DNA of 64,000 nucleotides, from NCBI RefSeq assembly GCF_030362855.1, contig NZ_JAUCBP010000007.1:186001-250000 (forward strand), written 5' to 3'. This DNA comes from Neoalteromonas arenosi (GTDB taxonomy: Bacteria > Pseudomonadota > Gammaproteobacteria > Enterobacterales > Alteromonadaceae). Below, in pieces: positions 25,916 through 34,509 of this stretch. A program made the position numbers and the translations under genes. The stretch's first letter is position 1, and each line of letters opens with the position of its first letter. The notes under the pieces are model-generated. The model was not told the origin of the DNA and searched no databases. It saw nothing but the letters and a program-made list of their open reading frames with translations.

Positions 25916-26630
25916 GGCAACTGCCGATAAATTGATAGTCTGAATAGACATCTGATGACACTTCATCTATCTCAGTAAATAGCGCGAAACTGCCTTGCAT
26001 TTCAAGCTCTACACTTTGGGTTAATATCGATTGATTGATTTTCACAAACGCTAGATTAAGCTCAAGCATATCGATGGTGGCGGCAAACATCGGCGAGAAA
26101 CTATTGGTGTTGGTGATCGTAATCTGTTCGATAAACTCGCCATCTTTGGCAAACGCCAAAATACCTTGTAGGTATTCTGATGCATCAGCGCCAAGCCGCT
26201 CTAGGTACACATCAAATGAAGCTCTAATATAGGCGTTATCTTCAGAGATTACAGTCAAACTATCTGTCTGAATCAGTTCTCTTAATTGCAATGAGATATT
26301 ACTATTGGAATCTTGCTTACGCTGCTGAAAATCGCGTTGTTCATCAGCGCTGGGAGCGCGATTGTTGAGCGCAAGTAGTTGCCATTGCGACGCGTTTACC
26401 CGTTGCGGGTTAAAATGTTCGATACTGCTGGTCTCATCACCTTCTTCATTTTCATAACGGCTGACTTGGAACGACCATTGATTCAGTTGGGTCGCTTCAA
26501 AATTACTGATCGCTTGGTCGATGGTGGTTTTAAACTGATCTACAGCAAGCTGTGATTCGGTCACTGCATTGACAACTGCTGAAGGCGCAACGCTTACGCA
26601 TATGGCTAAAAGTTTTAGCGAAAATCTCAT
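25905..26630 (-). CDS. Periplasmic protein of unknown function, putative member of the two-component regulon
   Basis: A 241-residue protein with a signal peptide (residues 1-22, ending VNAV) and no recognised domain. It is rich in Gln, Glu and Asn and ends in a CLNC pair that could form a disulfide. It converges on and overlaps the kinase gene by 11 nt. Box D (ATTCAC-N5-TTTCAC with CAAAAT 11 nt on) lies upstream on the same strand, so it is probably co-regulated with the ABC transporter, DJ-1 and aspartic protease. Its position and export suggest a substrate, sensor or accessory factor of that system. Confidence 0.75.
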   Translation of the reverse strand: MRFSLKLLAICVSVAPSAVVNAVTESQLAVDQFKTTIDQAISNFEATQLNQWSFQVSRYENEEGDETSSIEHFNPQRVNASQWQLLALNNRAPSADEQRDFQQRKQDSNSNISLQLRELIQTDSLTVISEDNAYIRASFDVYLERLGADASEYLQGILAFAKDGEFIEQITITNTNSFSPMFAATIDMLELNLAFVKINQSILTQSVELEMQGSFALFTEIDEVSSDVYSDYQFIGSCLNC

Positions 26631-26663
26631 GGATAAATCTCTTACTGATTAACGGTATCAATG

Positions 26664-26697
26664 ATTTTGCTTTGGCTAGTGTGAAACTGATGTGAAT
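26664..26697 (-). promoter_or_regulatory. Regulon box D: ATTCAC-N5-TTTCAC plus -10-like hexamer
   Basis: On the minus strand ATTCAC (26697-26692), five bases and TTTCAC (26686-26681) are followed after 11 nt by CAAAAT (26669-26664), a weaker -10 (4 of 6). The site faces the periplasmic protein gene starting at 26630 and lies in the 119-bp gap to the divergent CDF gene, which it might also affect. Confidence 0.55.
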
Positions 26698-26749
26698 TGG
26701 TTGGCTTCTTTTATGTGCTAATCTGAAAGGAGTAGGGGTATGGAGCTCG

Positions 26750-27595
26750 TTGTACGTGAATGTAGCTAAAGTATTGGTAATAGAGGGCTTGGTTAATGCC
26801 TTCGTCACAACCGCAAAAACAATTGTGGGGTTGCACACAGGATCTATGGCCATTCTGGCTGACGCATTCCATTCTGCTACCGATTTAATCAATAACCTCA
26901 TCACCTACTTACTGCAGCGAATTGCGAATAAACCCGCAGATTTGGACCATCCCTATGGCCATCGTAAATTTGAATTTCTCGGTATTTTTATTCTTGCCGT
27001 GCTGTTATGTGCGGTAGCGATTGAACTGCTGATCAACACCTTTACCATCGATAACGAGCCGGTGGAGCAAAGTGTTCTTGGGCTTTGGATCATGCTTATT
27101 AGTTTCGTCGCTAGTGTTGGTATCAGCCTGTTTGAGCGTTATTGGGGAAGAGTGCTAAATTCGAAATTACTGCTTGCAGATGCTAAGCACACCTATGCTG
27201 ACTCATTGACTACCCTTGCAGCTATTATTGGTTGGCAAGCCGCAATCATGCACTTTGGCTGGATTGATAAAGTGGTTGCTGTGGTGATCGTCATTATTGT
27301 ACTAGGTATGGCTTACAAGCTGTTTGTGCAGTCGATCCCCGTATTGGTGGATCAAGCGGTAGTGAGCCGTGATGCCGTGCTGGATACGGTATTACCAATA
27401 GACGGCGTGGAGACTGTAAGTACCGTGCGTTCGCGCTCTTTGGGGGAAGAAAAGGTGGTGGAAATTACCATCACCGTGGACCCAACGCTGACTACTCAGG
27501 TGTCACATAAAATTGCAGATGAAGTCGAGCGGGTATTAGCCAAAAAGCTAGAGGTTCAACGCGTGTTAGTGCATGTAGAGCCGCAACCCAACTAG
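26750..27595 (+). CDS. Cation diffusion facilitator (CDF) metal transporter
   Basis: About 281 residues with six membrane helices and a C-terminal cytoplasmic metal-binding domain. The two conserved transport-site motifs are present: ADAFHSATD (Asp38, His41, Asp45) and DAKHTYAD. The linker HPYGHRKFE is typical. These proteins export Zn, Mn, Fe or Co in exchange for protons; the metal is not decided by sequence alone. The start is uncertain: TTG at 26750 or GTG at 26756, both near GGAG at 26742. An ATG at 26740 opens only a nine-codon frame that overlaps the start, a possible leader peptide. Confidence 0.92.
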   Translation: MYVNVAKVLVIEGLVNAFVTTAKTIVGLHTGSMAILADAFHSATDLINNLITYLLQRIANKPADLDHPYGHRKFEFLGIFILAVLLCAVAIELLINTFTIDNEPVEQSVLGLWIMLISFVASVGISLFERYWGRVLNSKLLLADAKHTYADSLTTLAAIIGWQAAIMHFGWIDKVVAVVIVIIVLGMAYKLFVQSIPVLVDQAVVSRDAVLDTVLPIDGVETVSTVRSRSLGEEKVVEITITVDPTLTTQVSHKIADEVERVLAKKLEVQRVLVHVEPQPN

Positions 27596-27606
27596 CCTGT
27601 TGTAAA

Positions 27607-28191
27607 TTAATAGAGTTTACCTAACACTAACTGTGGATCCGGGTATTTGGCTAGCATCTGCGGTAAATCTTCTGCACTAACCACTCCAGGCATATCGCAT
27701 ACGTCAGGGTTTTCGTAACTCAATTGCAAATGCAGGTGAACTGGCCATCCGCCGTTTTCCTGCGGGTTGCCCATCCATGCAAACACTTCACCTTTTTTAA
27801 CTACTTTCCCGGGTGGATTATGCTCATATGAAGCTTTACTTAAATGACCGTAGAGCGCATAGAGTTTGGTGGCACCGAGGTCATATTCGACGATCAGAGT
27901 ATGCCCGTAATCAAGGGGCAAATCGTTATAGGCACGCTGGCTTATTACGCCGTCGTAAAAGCTGCGTATTTCGGTATTTTCTGGTGCAAAGATATCGATG
28001 CCAATGTGGTTATCGCGTACCCCTTGGTACTGACCTGCATTGTAGATGTCCGGGCGGTGCTCGTTGTATTTGCCAATTGCATATTCGGTTGCAACTGGTA
28101 ATTCCATCGGGCCTTTAGACATATCTAGCACTGCGTAGTCTGCAGGCAATCGCACTACTTCAGCAAATTCAAATGATTCGAATGCGATCAC
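27607..28191 (-). CDS. M23-family (lysostaphin-type) peptidase domain protein, no signal peptide
   Basis: The 194-residue product carries the LytM/M23 zinc motifs: NHIGIDIF (His62, Asp66), YGHL (His116) and VHLHLQL (His152, His154), in the order and spacing of active enzymes. Typical family members cut peptidoglycan cross-links, but they are exported. Here there is no signal peptide or membrane span, so a cytoplasmic substrate or release by lysis must be considered. The GTG start at 28191 has GGAG 7 nt upstream. It lies 42 nt downstream of the methyltransferase gene on the same strand. Confidence 0.85.
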   Translation of the reverse strand: MIAFESFEFAEVVRLPADYAVLDMSKGPMELPVATEYAIGKYNEHRPDIYNAGQYQGVRDNHIGIDIFAPENTEIRSFYDGVISQRAYNDLPLDYGHTLIVEYDLGATKLYALYGHLSKASYEHNPPGKVVKKGEVFAWMGNPQENGGWPVHLHLQLSYENPDVCDMPGVVSAEDLPQMLAKYPDPQLVLGKLY

Positions 28192-28233
28192 GCGCAGACT
28201 CCTTGTGAAATAGGGCCAACGGCCCCTAATAAT

Positions 28234-29055
28234 TTATTGCTTAACAAACTTTAAGGTAAAACGATCGCTTTCACCAATTTGACGGTTGCGCTCTTTTTGT
28301 GCGTCGTCATCAACGTTTAGAGACGGAGGTAATGACCACACACCGTTGGCGTGATCCGCAGTGTCATTTGGATTGGCGTTCACCTCAGAGGCTTCAACAA
28401 AGGTCAAACCATTTGCTTCAGCTATTTCGATAACCCAGCTTTGCTTTACGTACCCAGTGAACACGCTGTCATCACCGTCTTCAGGTAATCTATGACCAAC
28501 GATGCCGAATACACCGCCCGGCTTAAGTACTTCATGCACAGATTTAACGACATCAGCAAAAACGCCATCCCGCTTCCAGCCGTGAACGCTGCGAAAAGAT
28601 ACTACCATATCAGCTGATTCAGGCTCACCTAAGCTGCTTTTCACCGGTGGGTCAAAAGGTAAAATAGTAATCTCACCAAACCGTTCTTTATTGGCAATGC
28701 GCTTTTGATACGCCGCCATCGCACGCGCGAAATAACCAGGTGCGTTTTCACGTTCCATATTAAAGTGTCCGGCAATCAACTGGCCTTCTTCGGCTAAGTA
28801 GGGCCCGAGGATCTCGGTATACCAACCACCACTTGGTGCTAACTCAACCACAGTCATACCCGGTTTAATACCGAAAAAGTCGAGGGTCTCGTAGGGGTTT
28901 CTATACTGGTCACGCACACTCTCATCAGCGCGTTCAGGCGCGCTTATTGCGGCTTTGAGTTGATCATCAGCCAGTGCGGGGTTGGTAAAAGACATCAGCA
29001 CTATGCAGCTGGCGGCAAGTGTCTGAGATAGACGCGCAGTGGTGTATTTAAACAT
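28234..29055 (-). CDS. Exported class I SAM-dependent methyltransferase-like protein
   Basis: A 273-residue protein with an unambiguous signal peptide (residues 1-29, ending NPALAD). The mature part is a Rossmann methyltransferase fold. FFGIKPGMTVVELAPSGGWYTEIL is motif I (ELAPSGG for the usual E/DxGxG), EPESADMVVSFRSVHGW is around motif IV, and VLKPGGVFGIVGHR is the post-motif. GGAGG precedes the ATG. Relatives with this GGWYTE motif are widespread and exported in proteobacteria. How SAM would be supplied outside the cytoplasm is unknown, so the protein may bind something else. Confidence 0.85.
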   Translation of the reverse strand: MFKYTTARLSQTLAASCIVLMSFTNPALADDQLKAAISAPERADESVRDQYRNPYETLDFFGIKPGMTVVELAPSGGWYTEILGPYLAEEGQLIAGHFNMERENAPGYFARAMAAYQKRIANKERFGEITILPFDPPVKSSLGEPESADMVVSFRSVHGWKRDGVFADVVKSVHEVLKPGGVFGIVGHRLPEDGDDSVFTGYVKQSWVIEIAEANGLTFVEASEVNANPNDTADHANGVWSLPPSLNVDDDAQKERNRQIGESDRFTLKFVKQ

Positions 29056-29264
29056 AGATCCTCCGTTGTTTATTGTTGCTTTACTATGCGGTTGAAGTCA
29101 GTATCAATTGTTTGAAAAACGATACGTGAAAATGACGAGTTTCGGTTAACTTTTAGTGAAAAACAGCTCAAAAATTATTACTTTCATCGTTTTTACATTT
29201 CAATGGAACTGTTTACTAACTGTTGCAATCTTAGCAGTAGATAGTTGCGTTACATGGAATCCAT

Positions 29265-29546
29265 ATGTACCCACACAAACTCGGCAAGCTAACGACTCTT
29301 GGTATAGCTGTTGGCATTTTGTTCGTAACCAGCGGATGTACAACTGTCGACAGTTCAATATCTAATACAACATTGGACCGTGAAACCTGTGCTAAACTTG
29401 CTGCAAGGGGCGTGGATTGTCAAAACAATCAATCGCTCGGAACCGCAGCCCTTGCTCATGTTGAGTTTCATCAACAATTGCTGCCGATTCATCAACGAAA
29501 CGATATTCTTGAAGCTGAGTTAGATGAGTATAGGGGCGAGCACTAA
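29265..29546 (+). CDS. Small lipoprotein
   Basis: A 93-residue protein with a lipoprotein signal (lipobox VTSGC at about residues 21-25, followed by Thr). The mature part of about 70 residues has a Cys pair (RETCAKLAARGVDC), a helical middle and an acidic tail (EAELDEYRGEH). Family not recognised. GGA precedes the ATG. It is followed after 27 nt by the next gene on the same strand. Confidence 0.65.
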   Translation: MYPHKLGKLTTLGIAVGILFVTSGCTTVDSSISNTTLDRETCAKLAARGVDCQNNQSLGTAALAHVEFHQQLLPIHQRNDILEAELDEYRGEH

Positions 29547-29573
29547 ACGCTCATTAAGTACAAGAGATGGCCT

Positions 29574-29984
29574 ATGACGACGCCCGCACCGACATTTACC
29601 GTACAAAAATCGGGTGATGTGCTATGGGTGAAGCTTAAAGGGCAATGGAATGTATCTGCCGACCTTAATTACCTAACCCAACTTTCGGCCAACATGGGGC
29701 GGATCCGCAATCAACCCTGGGGCATGATTATTGATATGCGCGAGTGGCTGATTACCGATCTAAAAGTCTCAGCTCCCGCTGTAGATATTGCCAGTATAGA
29801 CCTCGACCGCCGCAATCAGGTTCTCGAGGCATGGTGGCAACGAGAAGTCGGGCAAGCTGATTTTTTGGCACCATTTGTAACGCGTCAAAAATCTATTGAT
29901 TTTGTTCGCAGTCAAGATGAACAGGTGATTTTAACCAGTTATCAAAAACACGGCTTATCAAGTGAGCGGCCTTCTGGCTGGTAG
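29574..29984 (+). CDS. Hypothetical STAS-like protein, 136 residues
   Basis: A soluble protein whose beginning (FTVQKSGDVLWVKLKGQWNV) and middle (GMIIDMREWLI) resemble SpoIIAA/STAS-like domains of single-domain proteins; no phosphorylatable Ser motif can be assigned. It lacks a signal peptide. It probably shares a transcript with the small lipoprotein upstream. Function unknown. Confidence 0.6.
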   Translation: MTTPAPTFTVQKSGDVLWVKLKGQWNVSADLNYLTQLSANMGRIRNQPWGMIIDMREWLITDLKVSAPAVDIASIDLDRRNQVLEAWWQREVGQADFLAPFVTRQKSIDFVRSQDEQVILTSYQKHGLSSERPSGW

Positions 29985-30109
29985 CTGATTTTCTCATTCC
30001 CACACATCGTTATACATTGAATTTATAGTTCACAATTGGCAATCACAATAATTAGCTTGAATACCCTGAGCTAGGATAGTAACTAATCAATTTGTTTGAG
30101 TGGTTTGCA

Positions 30110-31282
30110 ATGCTGAATTTTGAGTTCATTACCGTACCGAAAGTGATATGTGGCAGCGGCAGTTTGAAGCAGATAGTAGAGGCCTTAAATTCACTGCAAA
30201 CTCGACGCCCGATGGTGGTGACCGACCAAGGTATCGTCAACGCAGGCTTGTTAGAGAAGCTCACCGAGCATTTATCTTCAAATGTTCAATTTGTTGTGTA
30301 CGCAGATGTAATTGCTGACCCGCCAGAGCAGATCGTGCGAGATGCATATCAACTCGCTCAACAACAGCAGTGTGACGGTATCATTGGGTTTGGTGGCGGT
30401 AGTTCCTTGGATACTGCCAAGGTAATCGCGCGGTTAGCATGCACGCAAGTGCCCCAGGACGAACAAGACTTACGGGACCTCTATGGCGTCGAACAAGTCC
30501 GAGGTAAGCGCCTGCCATTAATACTTATCCCAACGACAGCTGGAACAGGCTCTGAAGCAACGCCCGTCGCTGTGATTACTACCGGTGAGACTACCAAGGC
30601 TGGAATTGTTTCGCCTCTACTGCTCCCCGATGTAGCTGTACTCGATGCGAGTCTAACGGTAGGTTTACCACGTCATGTAACAGCTGCCACGGGAATCGAC
30701 GCCATGGTACACGCCATTGAAGCGATAACAAGTAGGCACAAACGCAATCCAATGTCACATGCTCTTGCCATTCAAGCATTGGAAAAGCTGTCGAGTCATA
30801 TTGAGTTAGCCTGTGAAAACCCAGAAAGTCACTCGATTAGGCAAGCCATGTTACTCGGTGCTTTTTGGGCCGGTCAGGCATTTGCCAATGCGCCTGTTGG
30901 TGGTGTACACGCACTGGCATATCCGTTAGGTGGGCACTTTCATATCCCACATGGATTGAGTAACGCACTAGTGTTGCCTTATGTACTGCGCTTTAATACG
31001 CCCGCGGCCAAGCATGATTACCAAGCGGTTGCTGATATTATGGGAGTTAGCTGCACACCCAACACGTCAGGCGCTGCGCTAGCGGCTTATTTCTATGAAC
31101 TGTCGGGTAAGCTCGGTATTCCTCAAACATTGCGCGACTGCAATATTCGAGAAAGTCACATCGATATGCTTGCCGATGATGCTATGTTACAAACGCGCCT
31201 GTTGGTTAATAACCCACTTGAAATCAAGCGAGATGATGCGATTGCTATTTACACCGCAGCGCTCAATGGAGACTTATCATGA
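30110..31282 (+). CDS. Iron-containing alcohol dehydrogenase (group III)
   Basis: Using the ATG at 30110 (GAGTGG upstream), the product is 390 residues, normal for the family. Visible motifs are the dinucleotide-binding GFGGGSSLDTAKVIA and PTTAGTGSEATPVAVI, followed by the metal-ligand segment DAMVHAIEA and GGVHALAYPLGGHFHIPHG. These enzymes interconvert alcohols or 4-hydroxy acids and carbonyls with NAD(P). The final ATGA overlaps the start of the thioesterase gene, so the two products are coupled and probably act in one small pathway. Substrate unknown; maleylacetate reductase-like chemistry is an alternative. Confidence 0.9.
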   Translation: MLNFEFITVPKVICGSGSLKQIVEALNSLQTRRPMVVTDQGIVNAGLLEKLTEHLSSNVQFVVYADVIADPPEQIVRDAYQLAQQQQCDGIIGFGGGSSLDTAKVIARLACTQVPQDEQDLRDLYGVEQVRGKRLPLILIPTTAGTGSEATPVAVITTGETTKAGIVSPLLLPDVAVLDASLTVGLPRHVTAATGIDAMVHAIEAITSRHKRNPMSHALAIQALEKLSSHIELACENPESHSIRQAMLLGAFWAGQAFANAPVGGVHALAYPLGGHFHIPHGLSNALVLPYVLRFNTPAAKHDYQAVADIMGVSCTPNTSGAALAAYFYELSGKLGIPQTLRDCNIRESHIDMLADDAMLQTRLLVNNPLEIKRDDAIAIYTAALNGDLS

Positions 31283-31713
31283 GCAATACGAGTGAAGTTA
31301 GCAAAGGCGATTTCTCAACCTTTTATCCCGTGCAAACCCGCTGGGCAGATAACGATGTGTATGGCCATGTGAATAATGTGACCTATTACGCCTATTTTGA
31401 TTCAGTTATTAATCGCTATCTGATCGAGGTTGGCGGATTGGATATTCACGCAGGGGATAGCGTTGGCTTTATTGTCGAGTCAAAGTGCCAGTTTTTTGCA
31501 CCGATTGCATACCCAGAAGAGTTATTAGCCGGACTGAAAGTCACCGAAATGGGCAACAGTTCCGTTACTTATCAAGTTGCGTTATTCAAACAAGACAGTG
31601 AACAAGCGTGTGCACTGGGGCATATGACCCATGTGTTTGTAGATCGCAGCACCCAGCGACCAATTAGAATAGACGGGGCATTGCGTTCTGCGCTGGAGCT
31701 ACTTAAGCACTAA
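31279..31713 (+). CDS. Acyl-CoA thioesterase, 4HBT hot-dog family
   Basis: The 144-residue product starts with the hallmark TRWADNDVYGHVNNVTYYAYFD, in which the Asp near residue 20 is the catalytic residue of 4-hydroxybenzoyl-CoA-type thioesterases (YbgC/FadM group). It hydrolyses an acyl-CoA whose identity cannot be read from sequence. The ATGA overlap with the alcohol dehydrogenase indicates translational coupling. A gap of 98 nt holding a strong promoter separates it from arsR, so it is not part of the arsenic operon. Confidence 0.9.
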   Translation: MSNTSEVSKGDFSTFYPVQTRWADNDVYGHVNNVTYYAYFDSVINRYLIEVGGLDIHAGDSVGFIVESKCQFFAPIAYPEELLAGLKVTEMGNSSVTYQVALFKQDSEQACALGHMTHVFVDRSTQRPIRIDGALRSALELLKH

Positions 31714-31752
31714 ATTTACCGTTTCAACAATAGTTGTTAAATCTCTTTTGTA

Positions 31753-31780
31753 TTGACATATGGATTTTCACATATATGAT
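31753..31780 (+). promoter_or_regulatory. Sigma-70 promoter of the ars operon
   Basis: A perfect -35 TTGACA (31753-31758) and a near-perfect -10 TATGAT (31775-31780) are separated by 16 nt. The arsR start codon is at 31812. This is the best-matching promoter in the window and needs a repressor, which fits the ArsR operator lying over it. Confidence 0.8.
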
Positions 31781-31794
31781 AATTCACATATGTG
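31767..31794 (+). promoter_or_regulatory. ArsR operator
   Basis: Two TTCACATAT half-sites (beginning at 31767 and 31783) overlap the -10, and the second extends into the perfect palindrome CACATATGTG (31785-31794). Position across the -10 and transcription start suggests repression by the ArsR protein encoded immediately downstream, released by arsenite. Confidence 0.6.
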
Positions 31795-31811
31795 GAATAT
31801 CGAATGTGAAA

Positions 31812-32144
31812 ATGTCTCCATTACAGTTTTTCAAATGTTTATCTGATGACACGCGCTTGAAGTCACTGTTACTTATCAGTCAGCTTGAAGAAGCGTGCGT
31901 ATGTGACTTGATCGCTGCGCTAGAGCTAGATCAACCCAAAGTATCGCGTCACTTAGCTGAGTTGCGCAAATGCAATATCGTGCAAGATGAACGCCGCGGA
32001 AAGTGGGTGTATTACCGCTTGCATAAAGAACTACCCGCGTGGGCGCAAGGCGTCCTTTGCGACACCGCCAACAGTAACCCTGATTACTATGCCGCGGCGC
32101 TCTCTAAGTTAAAAGCGTTTAAGCAATCCATATCCTGCTGCTAA
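31812..32144 (+). CDS. arsR: ArsR-family arsenite-responsive repressor
   Basis: A 110-residue winged-helix repressor starting at the ATG at 31812; the frame continues upstream to 31734 but that stretch is the operator. The arsenite-binding pair CVC (Cys29, Cys31 in EEACVCDLIAAL) sits in the recognition-helix region, followed by LDQPKVSRHLAELRKCNIV and the wing DERRGKWVYYRLH. A CC pair ends the protein. Binding of As(III) or Sb(III) should release it from the operator upstream. First gene of the four-gene ars operon. Confidence 0.93.
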   Translation: MSPLQFFKCLSDDTRLKSLLLISQLEEACVCDLIAALELDQPKVSRHLAELRKCNIVQDERRGKWVYYRLHKELPAWAQGVLCDTANSNPDYYAAALSKLKAFKQSISCC

Positions 32145-32161
32145 AACCCTAAAGGACTCTC

Positions 32162-32632
32162 ATGAAAATCTTATATATATGTACTCACAATCGGTGCAGA
32201 AGCATTCTGTCTGAAGCGATCACTAATCACATAGCCGGCGCGCACATTGAAGCGCGGAGCGCGGGCAGCCAGCCATCAGGTGAAGTACATCCGCTATCGA
32301 TTCAATACCTTGCGGAGGCGGGGATTGCTACTACAGAGTTGCGCAGCCAATCATGGGATGAGTTTGAAGACTTTGTACCCGATGTAGTGGTTACTGTGTG
32401 TGATTCTGCGGCTGGTGAGTCTTGTCCAGTGTGGTTTGGCAAGTCGGTCAGAGTGCATTGGGGGTTGGCAGATCCATCCAAACTTGAGGGGAGCGATGCT
32501 GAAAAAGCGGCGGCTTTTAAAGCCTGCATGGATAGCATCCGCCAACGGGTTGAACTGCTTTTACCGCTAGCAAACAAGCAACTATCGGGTAACGAACTCA
32601 AACGTGCACTTTATGAGCTGGGAGCGGAGTAA
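32162..32632 (+). CDS. arsC: Arsenate reductase, low-molecular-weight phosphatase (thioredoxin-type) family
   Basis: The 156-residue enzyme begins with the phosphatase loop CTHNRCRS (Cys7-x5-Arg13) and carries a distal Cys pair in [11 protein letters not shown] that would relay the disulfide. This is the LMW-PTP-like ArsC that reduces arsenate to arsenite with thioredoxin or a similar donor. AAAGGA precedes the ATG. Its stop overlaps the arsH start by one base, consistent with coupled translation. Confidence 0.92.
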   Translation: MKILYICTHNRCRSILSEAITNHIAGAHIEARSAGSQPSGEVHPLSIQYLAEAGIATTELRSQSWDEFEDFVPDVVVTVCDSAAGESCPVWFGKSVRVHWGLADPSKLEGSDAEKAAAFKACMDSIRQRVELLLPLANKQLSGNELKRALYELGAE

Positions 32633-33348
32633 TGATTCGAGACACTAGTTTACCTAATGTTGACGAGACTCAATTTGCAGCGCCTTCGTTCGAGCGTGCA
32701 CAATCCATTGATTTAGCCCATGCACCACGGATTTTGTTGCTTTATGGCTCGCTTCGCGAGCGCTCGTTTAGTCGCTTGGTCGTAGAAGAATCAGCGCGTA
32801 TTCTTGAGCGTATGGGGGCTGAGGTGAAAATATTTAACCCCGAAGGCTTACCCCAGACAGATACGACTGATGCTGATCACCCTAAGGTACAAGAGTTACG
32901 AGAATTAATGATGTGGTCGGAAGGGCAGGTGTGGTGTTCGCCTGAGCGCCATGGTTCGATGACGAGCATATTTAAAAGTCAAATTGATTGGGTGCCACTG
33001 AACCTTGGTGGTGTGCGTCCAACGCAAGGCAAAACGTTGGCAGTGATGCAAGTTTGCGGTGGTTCACAGTCCTTTAATGTGGTCAATCAATTACGCGTAC
33101 TGGGACGCTGGATGCGGATGGTCACCATTCCTAACCAGTCCAGCGTAGCAAAGGCCTTTCTGGAGTTTGACGACAACGATCGCATGAAGCCTTCTGCGTA
33201 CTACAACCGCATTGTTGACGTGATGGAAGAGTTAATGAAATTCACGTTATTGCTGCGCGGTAACAAAGACCATTTTGTCGACCGTTACTCTGAACGCGTA
33301 GAGTCGGCTGAGCAGGTGAGTCAACGCGTCAACCAACGCTCACTCTAG
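32632..33348 (+). CDS. arsH: ArsH NADPH-dependent FMN reductase / organoarsenical oxidase
   Basis: The 238-residue flavoprotein has the phosphate-binding loop [11 protein letters not shown], the segment [20 protein letters not shown] and a GGSQSFN loop, all typical of ArsH. ArsH oxidises trivalent methylated or aromatic arsenicals to less toxic pentavalent forms. Its presence suggests the cell meets organoarsenicals, which are common in seawater. It sits between arsC and the efflux pump in the usual order. Confidence 0.92.
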   Translation: MIRDTSLPNVDETQFAAPSFERAQSIDLAHAPRILLLYGSLRERSFSRLVVEESARILERMGAEVKIFNPEGLPQTDTTDADHPKVQELRELMMWSEGQVWCSPERHGSMTSIFKSQIDWVPLNLGGVRPTQGKTLAVMQVCGGSQSFNVVNQLRVLGRWMRMVTIPNQSSVAKAFLEFDDNDRMKPSAYYNRIVDVMEELMKFTLLLRGNKDHFVDRYSERVESAEQVSQRVNQRSL

Positions 33349-33358
33349 GGAGATAACA

Positions 33359-34375
33359 ATGGGACTATTTGAACGCTATTTATCGGTGTGGGTCGGTTTA
33401 GCTATTATTGCTGGTATCGCGCTTGGAAGCTTTTTTCCCAAGGCATTTGCCGTTATCGCAACATTTGAATATGCGCATGTTAATTTAGTGATTGCGGCAC
33501 TGATATGGTTGATGATCTATCCAATGATGGTGCAAATCGATTTTTCATCAATTAAAGATGTGGGGAAAAAGCCGAAAGGGTTAGCCCTTACGTTGGTGGT
33601 TAATTGGTTGATAAAACCTTTCACAATGGCGCTGTTGGGCTGGTTGTTCTTTAAAGGGGTTTTTGCCGACTGGGTCGATCCTCAAACGGCGACTGAATAC
33701 ATTGCCGGTATGATTTTACTTGGTGTTGCACCTTGCACGGCGATGGTATTTGTGTGGAGCCAGCTGACCAAAGGTGATGCGAATTACACACTGGTTCAGG
33801 TGTCGATTAATGACATCATAATGATCTTCGCATTTGCACCTATCGCGGGATTATTGTTGGGCGTGACGGATATCACAGTACCATGGGATACCCTGCTGCT
33901 GTCAGTGGTTCTTTATGTGTTGATCCCACTACTCGCGGGGGCATTCACCCGCAAAAAATTGGATAGAGCAGGCGACCATTCGCAGGTAAATAGCTTTCTG
34001 GCTACGCTAAAACCGTGGTCAATGATTGGCCTGATTGCAACCGTTACTCTATTGTTTGGCTTTCAATCGGAGACGATTTTGGCCAAGCCTGAAGCCATTG
34101 TTTTAATTGCAATACCTCTGCTCATTCAAACCTACGGTATTTTTGCTATCGCCTATTTCGTTGCCAAGCGCATGAAGTTACCGCATAACGTAGCAGCTCC
34201 CGCGTGTATGATCGGCACGTCGAACTTCTTTGAGCTGGCCGTAGCCGTAGCAATATCACTTTTTGGCTTACATTCAGGAGCTGCGCTGGCCACCGTGGTA
34301 GGCGTACTAGTCGAGGTACCGGTAATGTTGTCACTGGTGTGGTTTGCTAATCGCACCCGGCATTGGTTTGCGTAA
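33359..34375 (+). CDS. acr3: Arsenite efflux permease, ACR3 family
   Basis: A 338-residue protein with ten predicted helices. The ACR3 signatures are visible: the conserved Cys in [24 protein letters not shown] and the conserved Glu in [16 protein letters not shown]. It exports As(III) from the cytoplasm and does not need an ArsA ATPase; none is present. AGGGAG precedes the ATG. It is the last gene of the operon. No strong terminator is apparent before the peptidase gene at 34510. Confidence 0.94.
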   Translation: MGLFERYLSVWVGLAIIAGIALGSFFPKAFAVIATFEYAHVNLVIAALIWLMIYPMMVQIDFSSIKDVGKKPKGLALTLVVNWLIKPFTMALLGWLFFKGVFADWVDPQTATEYIAGMILLGVAPCTAMVFVWSQLTKGDANYTLVQVSINDIIMIFAFAPIAGLLLGVTDITVPWDTLLLSVVLYVLIPLLAGAFTRKKLDRAGDHSQVNSFLATLKPWSMIGLIATVTLLFGFQSETILAKPEAIVLIAIPLLIQTYGIFAIAYFVAKRMKLPHNVAAPACMIGTSNFFELAVAVAISLFGLHSGAALATVVGVLVEVPVMLSLVWFANRTRHWFA

Positions 34376-34509
34376 TCCTATGCAATTCATCGCACCCAGA
34401 TTAAGTTTATCGAAAACTGATGTTTCCTCGATTATTACGTTATAACATTGAGCAGTTCACAAGCGTCGATTAAAGCGCGCAGAAAATAAAGTACTAACGA
34501 GGAAATAAA

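Noticed and set aside
28211-28226. Short GGGCC/GGCCC hairpin as terminator between methyltransferase and M23 genes
   Set aside because: Stem of five pairs with no T-tract; too weak to call.
29156-29365. Reading frame overlapping the small lipoprotein start
   Set aside because: The lipoprotein frame at 29265 has a lipobox and better start; this one has neither.
31734-31811. Extended N-terminus of ArsR
   Set aside because: The stretch contains the -35, -10 and operator of the ars operon and is not coding.
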